Source: Buchnera aphidicola (Pemphigus immunis) (GTDB lineage Bacteria; Pseudomonadota; Gammaproteobacteria; Enterobacterales; Enterobacteriaceae). Taken from it: 64,000 bases of DNA. Below the pieces are notes generated by a model. It worked only from the letters and a program-made list of their open reading frames with translations. It had not been told where the DNA came from and did no database searches. The number at the start of each line of letters is the position of its first letter. The stretch's first letter is position 1. Shown piece after piece: positions 56,578 to 64,000 of the stretch. The stretch spans positions 496,001-560,000 of the forward strand of contig NZ_OZ060408.1 in NCBI RefSeq assembly GCF_964059115.1, given 5' to 3'. Position numbers and translations under genes: made by a program.

Positions 56578-57234
56578 ATGATCAATTGGAAAAAAGAATT
56601 TATTAAGTTTTCTTTAGAAAAGAAAGTATTACAATTTGGTAATTTTAATTTAAAATCAGGAAGAAAAAGTCCTTATTTTTTTAATTCTGGATTATTCTGT
56701 ACTGGGAAAGATATATTTAAATTAGGTAAATTTTATGCTCATGCTATAATAGAATCAAAAATAAAGTGCAACATTCTTTATGGATTAGCCTATAAAGGAA
56801 TTCCTATTGTAACATCTACATCTTTTTCTTTAAATCAATATTATAATATCAATCTTCCTTTTTGTTTTAACAGAAAAAAAATTAAAAAATATGGTGAAGG
56901 AGGAACACTAATAGGTCATGAATTAAAAAAAAATATTATAATTATAGATGATGTAATTACAGTTGGTACAGCTATTAAAAGTGCAATGAAACATATTCAA
57001 CAAAAAAGTAAAATTGTTATTTCAGCAATAATTGTGGCGTTAGATCGTCAAGAAATAGGTAACAAAACTTATTCTGCTGTAAAAGAAATAGAAGACGAAT
57101 ATGGTTGTAAAGTAATATCTATTATTAATATGCAAGATTTAATTAATTATCTATCAGAAAAAAAAGATATGAAATATAATTTAGATAAATTATATAATTA
57201 TCGTCTTAGGTATGGTATAAATAAAACAGAATAA
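56578..57234 (+). CDS. pyrE: Orotate phosphoribosyltransferase
   Basis: Adds PRPP to orotate in UMP synthesis. 218 residues (E. coli 213). The PRPP-binding motif is IIIDDVITVGTA at 121-132, and LKSGRKSPYFFNSG at the start is typical. An AAGG ribosome-binding site precedes ATG. Convergent with dut after 8 bases. In E. coli dut lies close to pyrE too. Confidence 0.97.
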   Translation: MINWKKEFIKFSLEKKVLQFGNFNLKSGRKSPYFFNSGLFCTGKDIFKLGKFYAHAIIESKIKCNILYGLAYKGIPIVTSTSFSLNQYYNINLPFCFNRKKIKKYGEGGTLIGHELKKNIIIIDDVITVGTAIKSAMKHIQQKSKIVISAIIVALDRQEIGNKTYSAVKEIEDEYGCKVISIINMQDLINYLSEKKDMKYNLDKLYNYRLRYGINKTE

Positions 57235-57242
57235 TTTTAAAA

Positions 57243-57704
57243 TTATTGATTTCCAGAATGACCAAAACCTTTTTTACCTCGTTCGGTACTTATAGTAAAA
57301 TTATTTACTATATTAAATACTGGACGAATTATAGGTACAAAAACCATTTGTGCTATTTTATCACCAGGTTGCACTGTGTATTCTTTGTCACTTCTATTCC
57401 AAATAGAAACCATTATCTGACCTTGATAATCAGAATCTAATAAACCGACTGAATTACCTAAAACAATACCAAAAATATGTCCTAAACCGGAACGAGGTAA
57501 AATCATAGCAGTAATTTCAGGATCAGAAATATGAATAGCAATTCCAGTAGGTAATAAAATTGATTCCAAAGATGACAATTTTAATTTTTTTTTTATACAT
57601 GCTCGTAAATCTATAGCAGAAGATCCTTTAGTGGCATAATTTAAATATGGGAAAACTGTACCAATTCTAGAATCTAAAATTCTAATATCAATTTTTTTAT
57701 TCAT
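57243..57704 (-). CDS. dut: dUTP diphosphatase
   Basis: Trimeric dUTPase that keeps uracil out of DNA and makes dUMP for dTMP. 153 residues from Met at 57704 ([11 protein letters not shown]), matching E. coli (151); an upstream ATG at 57746 would overlap cysQ and adds residues without homology. Motifs [26 protein letters not shown]-like KIAQM and the C-terminal [10 protein letters not shown] are complete. Confidence 0.95.
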   Translation of the reverse strand: MNKKIDIRILDSRIGTVFPYLNYATKGSSAIDLRACIKKKLKLSSLESILLPTGIAIHISDPEITAMILPRSGLGHIFGIVLGNSVGLLDSDYQGQIMVSIWNRSDKEYTVQPGDKIAQMVFVPIIRPVFNIVNNFTISTERGKKGFGHSGNQ

Positions 57705-57717
57705 AATATGATTTTTA

Positions 57718-58509
57718 TCATAGTTCATTATTAATTTTATATTCACTAAATATTATATCATATAATTTTGCATTAGTTGCAGCAAAAAATCCTGGATTAA
57801 AAAAATTAAACTTAGGATAGTAATTCAATGGTATTCGATTCCACGTATTTACTATACCTCCAGCAGCAGTTACTAAAGCATCTCCAGCAGCTGTATCCCA
57901 AATTTTAGTTCTCCCTAAACGAGGGTAAAACTGTATTTTACCTTCTGCAACCAAACAAAATTTAAAAGAAGAACCTATTTTGATTATTTTATAAGATTCT
58001 AATTTTTCTAAATAATTATAAATATTATTGTCTGTATGGGAATAACTTAACCCAATACGTGATGGAGTATTATCACTAACATGAATTTCTTTTGTATGTC
58101 CTTTTTCTTCTTTCCAGGATTTATTATTATTTGTATAATACAATGTTTTAAAAAAAGGAACATAAATTACACCAAAGACAGGAATTCCTTTTTTAATTAA
58201 TGCAATATTAACCGTAAATTCACATCGTTTATTTAAAAATTCCTTGGTCCCATCTAATGGATCGATTAACCAATATTTATTCCAATTTCTATTTTTGTTC
58301 CAATTGGAAAAACTTTCTTCAGATAATAAAGGAATATCTGGATTAATAATTTTTAATCTATTTTTAATTATATCATCCGCTATTTTATCTACTGTAGTTA
58401 CAGGAGATCCATCTGATTTATAAGAGACATTAATTAATTTTGTTTTGCTATAATGTTGCATTATCACACTACCTACTTCTTTAACTAATTTAAAAATTTC
58501 ATTTAACAT
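57718..58509 (-). CDS. cysQ: 3'(2'),5'-bisphosphate nucleotidase CysQ
   Basis: Hydrolyses PAP, the by-product of sulfate assimilation, to AMP. 263 residues (E. coli 246). Inositol-monophosphatase-fold metal motifs are [15 protein letters not shown] near residues 82-90 and [10 protein letters not shown]. Its presence suggests that cysteine is made from sulfate in this strain, although cysH/cysN are not in the window. Confidence 0.95.
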   Translation of the reverse strand: MLNEIFKLVKEVGSVIMQHYSKTKLINVSYKSDGSPVTTVDKIADDIIKNRLKIINPDIPLLSEESFSNWNKNRNWNKYWLIDPLDGTKEFLNKRCEFTVNIALIKKGIPVFGVIYVPFFKTLYYTNNNKSWKEEKGHTKEIHVSDNTPSRIGLSYSHTDNNIYNYLEKLESYKIIKIGSSFKFCLVAEGKIQFYPRLGRTKIWDTAAGDALVTAAGGIVNTWNRIPLNYYPKFNFFNPGFFAATNAKLYDIIFSEYKINNEL

Positions 58510-58571
58510 TTAATTAAACTCTTTTATTCAGAATAGTATGATAGTACAGTTTAAAATATGTATATTTTATT

Positions 58572-59024
58572 TTAAGAGTTAGAAACAATATGTATAGTAA
58601 TCATTACAGTTACTTCATTATGAGGATGAAATATTACTTGATGTTCACCTATATAACGTAATTTACCATTTGGTAAACGAATTTCATTCTTATTAATTGG
58701 AACACCTAATAAAGTTATCGCTTCTGCAATATCACGAGTTCCTATGGAACCAAATAATTTACCTTCTTCTCCAGATTTAGATTTTATTATTATTGATTCG
58801 ATCGAATTTATTTTGTTTACCTTAGATTGAGCAATAGCTAATTTATTAGCTATTTTTTCTTTTAATTTAATTTTTTGCAACTCAACAATTTCAATATTTT
58901 TTTTAGTAGCTAAAATTGCTTTTCCTTTAGGTAAAAGATAATTTCTTGCATAACCTGATTTTACATCAATTAACTCACCTAAATTACCTAATTGTTTTTC
59001 TTTAGAAAGAAGAATAACTTGCAT
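58572..59024 (-). CDS. rplI: 50S ribosomal protein L9
   Basis: 150 residues from Met at 59024 (MQVILLSKEKQLGNLG), E. coli length 149. An upstream in-frame extension into rpsR has no homology. Globular N-domain, long central helix, and C-domain EGKLFGSIGTRDIA. Last gene of rpsF-rpsR-rplI. Confidence 0.97.
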   Translation of the reverse strand: MQVILLSKEKQLGNLGELIDVKSGYARNYLLPKGKAILATKKNIEIVELQKIKLKEKIANKLAIAQSKVNKINSIESIIIKSKSGEEGKLFGSIGTRDIAEAITLLGVPINKNEIRLPNGKLRYIGEHQVIFHPHNEVTVMITIHIVSNS

Positions 59025-59055
59025 TAATGAATCCTCTTTATTTTTCACAAAATAA

Positions 59056-59283
59056 TTACTGATGTTTATCTGTATATGGTAATAAAGATAAATATCGGGC
59101 TCTTTTGATAGCACGAGATAATTGACGTTGGTATTTAGCTTTAGTTCCAGTAATTCTACTAGGCACAATTTTACCACTTTCAGTTATATAATTTCTTAAG
59201 ATAGAGATATCTTTATAATCTATTTCTTTTATTTTTTCTGCTGTAAATTTACAAAACTTACGACGACGAAAATAACGAACCAT
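59056..59283 (-). CDS. rpsR: 30S ribosomal protein S18
   Basis: 75 residues, E. coli length. [15 protein letters not shown] and [23 protein letters not shown] are diagnostic. Binds as a pair with S6. 31 bases before rplI. Confidence 0.98.
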   Translation of the reverse strand: MVRYFRRRKFCKFTAEKIKEIDYKDISILRNYITESGKIVPSRITGTKAKYQRQLSRAIKRARYLSLLPYTDKHQ

Positions 59284-59391
59284 CTTAATATATTCCTTTT
59301 TTTAACACAAAAATAGTAGTAGTAATAATAACACTAATGATTTCATTAATATTTTATCGTCATATATATAATTAAATACACGTAATTATAA
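59284..59391 (-). other. Spacer at the position of lost priB
   Basis: E. coli has priB (104 codons) between rpsF and rpsR. Here only 108 bases remain, with no recognisable PriB sequence. The PriA-PriB-DnaT replication-restart pathway therefore lacks PriB at its usual place. Confidence 0.65.
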
Positions 59392-59748
59392 TTACGCTAA
59401 CAAATCTTCTTTTTTATCTTTTTTATCTTCTTTTGCTTTTACCATAGGAGAAGGTTCTATTATTGCCTTTTTCATATTGATAATAATATTACGTATAATG
59501 GCAGTATTAAATCTAAAATCATTTTCTAACGTACGAATAAATTTAGAATCAATTTCAATATTCATTAGTACATAATGTGCTTTATGTAATTTATTAATAG
59601 AATAAGCTAACTGACGTCTTCCCCAATCTTCTAATCGATGAACAGTACCGCTATTTTTTTTTATTAAACGCTTATATTTTTCTATCATAGTTGGCACTTG
59701 TTCACTTTGATCAGGATGAACCATAAATATTATTTCATAAAAACTCAT
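59392..59748 (-). CDS. rpsF: 30S ribosomal protein S6
   Basis: 118 residues. [41 protein letters not shown] and [18 protein letters not shown] follow the E. coli protein. The acidic tail that RimK glutamylates in E. coli is replaced by a Lys/Asp/Glu mix. First gene of rpsF-rpsR-rplI. Confidence 0.97.
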   Translation of the reverse strand: MSFYEIIFMVHPDQSEQVPTMIEKYKRLIKKNSGTVHRLEDWGRRQLAYSINKLHKAHYVLMNIEIDSKFIRTLENDFRFNTAIIRNIIINMKKAIIEPSPMVKAKEDKKDKKEDLLA

Positions 59749-60303
59749 TATATTGATCCTTTTAAAGATTATTTATTTTAAAATAAATTTTTATAAAAAA
59801 AGGAACTGTATTAAAAAATAATTGCGTTATAAACATAATATATCTCAGTAAACGAAAAAACTCAATACATGATATTTCATAAAATTAAAAATTATTTTAT
59901 ATAAAAAGTTTATATATTATTAAAAATAAAATATTACAAAAATATAAAAATTTTGATATCTTTATCTTATTCTTATCTACATGAAAATTTTAAAAAATAA
60001 TTATTATATTATATAATATTAAATGATAAATTTAATGAAATTAATTTAAAAATTAATAACAAAAAATTATATAAATTAAATTTATAAAAATAAAGATTTT
60101 TATAAAAATTAATAAAATTATCAAAAATGTTTGATTATCTATCTAATTTCAAAATTATAATTTAAGATTTTTATTAAAAAAAAGATTACATTTAAATTAA
60201 CATTTTTATATAAATAAAAAATAGAACACAAATTCCCAATATTATTTTTAAAAATCATATTATATATGGAACATATAACCAATTATATATCATCTTTCAT
60301 TAT
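59749..60303. other. Gene-free spacer rpsF/purA
   Basis: About 555 bases. It contains the rpsF promoter (59837-59865) near the rpsF end; the remainder is A/T-rich without coding or RNA signals. E. coli has several genes between purA and rpsF (such as rnr, rlmB), none of which is recognisable here. Confidence 0.6.
59837..59865 (-). promoter_or_regulatory. Sigma-70 promoter of rpsF-rpsR-rplI
   Basis: TTGAGT (59865-59860) and TATATT (59842-59837) are separated by exactly 17 bases on the minus strand. Transcription would start near 59830, giving a leader of about 80 nt. I do not see the CCG-bearing S6:S18-binding hairpin known from many bacterial rpsF leaders. Confidence 0.6.
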
Positions 60304-61632
<1,329 letters not shown>

Positions 61633-61768
61633 TTATTTTTTATATAAAAATATAATATGTATTAATATATAAAATATTTTCAATAAATATACTTTAATAA
61701 CATTTTTATGATTATTACATATTTTTATTTTTAAATGATAATTTTTGATTAATATAAATTAACTATGT

Positions 61769-62740
61769 TTAACTTTTGTTACATGTATTAAAAAAAATAT
61801 TATCTTTATTTATTATTAAATTTCTTTCACCACAAAAATTTTTTTTATAAGATTCAAATATTTTAAGAAAAAAATAAAAATAAGGTTCTTTTTTACAAAC
61901 ATCAGAGAACAATTTTAAAGAAGTAACTTTTCCTAATTCTCGAATAAGTAATCCTTTTCTTTGTGCATTAAATAATATTTTCATAACTTTATAATCAGCA
62001 TCCAATTTAATTTTTTTAGCTGTAAATTGTCCTTTTAACATTTCATTGTTAGAAACTAATTCGTTTTCTAATATCATCATCAAGTATATTTTATTCATTG
62101 TTTCAACAGAAAAATTCATTTTTTTTATGGATATATCAATTATTTTGATTCCTAAACTTGTTGAATTAATACTGCTTATTAATTTTTCAAAGGAGATATA
62201 TTTTTCTGAAATCATATTATTTTTTAAAAAATATGATTTAAAAAAAGAATCATTAAAAAAAAATGGATAAAAATTAAAAATTCTATGTGTATTTCGATTA
62301 AACAAATTTTTTTTACACAAAATAAATTGATTTTTATTTAAATTTTTCATGTTCTGATTTAATATATCATTAAATTTACGTTTTAAAATCATTTCTGTTG
62401 AATAAATTTTATTACCTTCAGTAGCTAAATAATAACGACCAAAATCATTTATTTTCCATCTAATATAAAAATCTACAATAAAATTCTTTTTCTCTTTAGC
62501 AATAAAAAAATAAGATCTATTTTCTGTTGTATGAAGCTGAATATCTATTTTCTTTACTGAATCTATTAAAGGAAATTTAAAATGTAATCCTGGTTTGTAA
62601 ATTATTACTCTTTCATCTTTATCCTGCATTATTTTTCCAAACCGCAATATAATTCCACGTTCTTCTTCTTTTATTAAAAAAAAACCAGTACATAAAAAAA
62701 AACAAAAAATACCTAATAATGAAATATAAATTTTATTCAT
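61769..62740 (-). CDS. hflC: HflC, FtsH-modulating stomatin/prohibitin family
   Basis: Inner-membrane SPFH protein that forms the HflKC cage around FtsH. 323 residues (E. coli 334). N-terminal membrane anchor (ISLLGIFCFFLCTGFFLI), then the SPFH domain with ERGIILRFGKI and YKPGLHFKFPLIDSVKK. The internal segment after residue 130 is strongly AT-drifted, but the end (DADYKVMKILFNAQRKG, EPYFYFFLKIFESYKK) realigns. Confidence 0.93.
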   Translation of the reverse strand: MNKIYISLLGIFCFFLCTGFFLIKEEERGIILRFGKIMQDKDERVIIYKPGLHFKFPLIDSVKKIDIQLHTTENRSYFFIAKEKKNFIVDFYIRWKINDFGRYYLATEGNKIYSTEMILKRKFNDILNQNMKNLNKNQFILCKKNLFNRNTHRIFNFYPFFFNDSFFKSYFLKNNMISEKYISFEKLISSINSTSLGIKIIDISIKKMNFSVETMNKIYLMMILENELVSNNEMLKGQFTAKKIKLDADYKVMKILFNAQRKGLLIRELGKVTSLKLFSDVCKKEPYFYFFLKIFESYKKNFCGERNLIINKDNIFFNTCNKS

Positions 62741-63006
62741 ATGTTTCGTATACCTATATATTTAATAATATTTTCTATATTTTTTAAATTATAAGAAAAT
62801 TTTTTTGAAATTTTATAAAAAATAACCAATATGATTGATATTTAAAAAAAAAAGAATAAGATTTCGTATTAATACTGAATGGATAATGAAAATATGAATT
62901 AAATTGATAAATATTTAGTAATAAATTATTTTATGAAATAATTAATTTAATTTTATTTTTTATTTATTAAGATGTATTAATAATAACTAACGTATTTTCC
63001 ATTAAT
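62741..63006 (-). other. 266-base hflK/hflC spacer
   Basis: In E. coli hflK and hflC are adjacent. Here a 266-base noncoding stretch follows the premature hflK stop. Its first 40 bases encode, in the next frame, a tail resembling the missing C-terminal end of HflK; the rest is featureless. Confidence 0.55.
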
Positions 63007-63951
63007 TTAATATAAATTTTTTATAAAAAAAATTTTTTTTACTTCATGTTTATAGAATATTTTAGAAAAAAGAACTATATTCCTATTTAACTTTATTATC
63101 TTATACATTTTATATAATTTAGACAGTCTTAAAATATAACTGGCTTTATTATTAGCTAAAAAAATAACTTCATCTGCATAACTTTTAGCTTTTTTAATAT
63201 ATTTTTCTTTATTTTTTAAAGCTAATTGCATTGCATCAAATGAATTTTTTACTTCTTTCGGAAAAGTAATTTTGTTAAAATGTATATCTATGATTTTTAT
63301 ACCCAATTTGAATAATATTATTTTTTTTTCTATTTCTTTCTGTATAATTTTTTCAATAAAATCATTATCTTTTATTAAAATTTTATCTGTATTAAAACTT
63401 CCTATTACATGGTATAACGTACCATTAATTATTTGCCGCATAATTTCATCAGGATTTTTAACTGAAAAAAAATAATCTTTAGCATTTACAATTTTATATG
63501 CTATATTTGTTTCTATATTTAACAGTTTTTCTTCTGCATTTAATAATAAATTAGATAATGTTATTTCTGTTATTGTTGCAACATTAATATATTTTACTTG
63601 TTCAATAAAAATTATTTTCCAATGTAATCCTGGATTTACTATACGGCTAAATTTACCCAAATTAATTACTACTCCCTGTTCAGTGTCTTTTACAACGTAA
63701 AATCCTTTAAAAAATAATAATAATGGAACAAATATTAATACAATAATAATTGGAATTTTAATATTTTTAGATAAACTAAAGTTTTTACTATAATTTTTTA
63801 TTAATTTACTTAATATAATAAAATATTTTTTTAAATTAAAAAAAAATATTTTGTTTGATTTATATTTTTTCACATTTTTTTTTAATTTATTATTTTGTTT
63901 TCTCCATGGATCACGATTTGATCTATCATCACTAGGTTCATTCCAAACCAT
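63007..63951 (-). CDS. hflK: HflK, FtsH-modulating SPFH protein, 3' end shortened
   Basis: Partner of HflC. 314 residues against about 419 in E. coli. The N-terminus (MVWNEPSDDRSNRDPW) and the membrane segment (IPIIIVLIFVPLLLFFKGFYVV, about residues 66-87) are clear, followed by the SPFH domain (EQGVVINLGKFSRIVNPGLHWK). The frame ends in FIKNLY, where homologues continue with a YIETMEKVL-like block. That block is readable in the next frame (YIKLMENTL) just after a run of six A. The loss of the disordered Gly/Ser tail is common; the frame change at the end is the odd part. Confidence 0.88.
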   Translation of the reverse strand: MVWNEPSDDRSNRDPWRKQNNKLKKNVKKYKSNKIFFFNLKKYFIILSKLIKNYSKNFSLSKNIKIPIIIVLIFVPLLLFFKGFYVVKDTEQGVVINLGKFSRIVNPGLHWKIIFIEQVKYINVATITEITLSNLLLNAEEKLLNIETNIAYKIVNAKDYFFSVKNPDEIMRQIINGTLYHVIGSFNTDKILIKDNDFIEKIIQKEIEKKIILFKLGIKIIDIHFNKITFPKEVKNSFDAMQLALKNKEKYIKKAKSYADEVIFLANNKASYILRLSKLYKMYKIIKLNRNIVLFSKIFYKHEVKKIFFIKNLY

Positions 63952-64000
63952 ATTAATACTCCATTCTTATAAAATTAATTACATATTATTAAGCTTATTT

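Noticed and set aside
59025..59177. 51-codon N-terminal extension of rplI
   Set aside because: Overlaps rpsR in another frame and lacks similarity to L9; MQVILL at 59024 is the conserved start.

Overview
This window is a chromosome segment of a very AT-rich, strongly reduced gammaproteobacterial genome, almost certainly Buchnera aphidicola, the primary endosymbiont of aphids. Protein after protein is close to its Escherichia coli counterpart in sequence and length. Many intergenic stretches are long, AT-rich and without recognisable genes. The rRNA arrangement is the one known from Buchnera: a 23S-5S unit preceded by tRNA-Glu and aroE, with no 16S gene attached. The host aphid and exact lineage cannot be told from the sequence alone.

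Layout. Bases 1-2.1 kb hold the 5' part of cysS, ybeD and the cold-shock gene cspE. Bases 2.2-5.7 kb hold 5S, 23S and tRNA-Glu on the minus strand, with a probable promoter, a boxA-like antitermination element, a processing stem and a perfect 64-bp palindrome at the end of the unit. Bases 5.8-11 kb hold aroE (frameshifted in a homopolymer), smg, def, fmt and trkA. Bases 11-29.5 kb are the large ribosomal cluster on the minus strand: str (rpsL-rpsG-fusA-tuf), S10, spc (with secY and a small rpmJ) and alpha (rpsM-rpsK-rpsD-rpoA-rplQ). Bases 29.6-31.6 kb hold the tusDCB sulfur-relay genes and fkpA. A 1.4-kb gene-free stretch follows, then tsgA, trpS, rpe, aroB and aroK. After another empty stretch come tRNA-Ser, deoD, deoB, prfC, ansA, nfuA, bioH and ssb. 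A further gene-free kilobase precedes dnaB, gshB, ruvX, hemW, trmB, mutY, yggX and sbcB. The last part holds tRNA-Asn, tRNA-Ile2, pyrE, dut, cysQ, rplI-rpsR-rpsF, purA, hflC and hflK.

Functionally the window is mostly translation machinery (about 30 ribosomal proteins, elongation factors, RF3, tRNA synthetases and tRNA-modification genes). It also has a small set for DNA replication and repair, nucleotide salvage and synthesis, and three shikimate-pathway enzymes (aroE, aroB, aroK) that fit the known role of Buchnera in making aromatic amino acids for its host.

I found no mobile element, phage, CRISPR array, toxin-antitoxin or defence locus, and no gene family that looks new. The observations most worth checking are the aroE frameshift at a ten-base T tract (possibly rescued by transcriptional slippage), a probable frameshift at the end of hflK, the perfect 64-bp palindrome after the 5S gene, the def/fmt overlap in A-rich sequence, competing hairpins at the S10/spc boundary, the inverted orientation of trkA, and related GATATC-containing dyads in several gene deserts.
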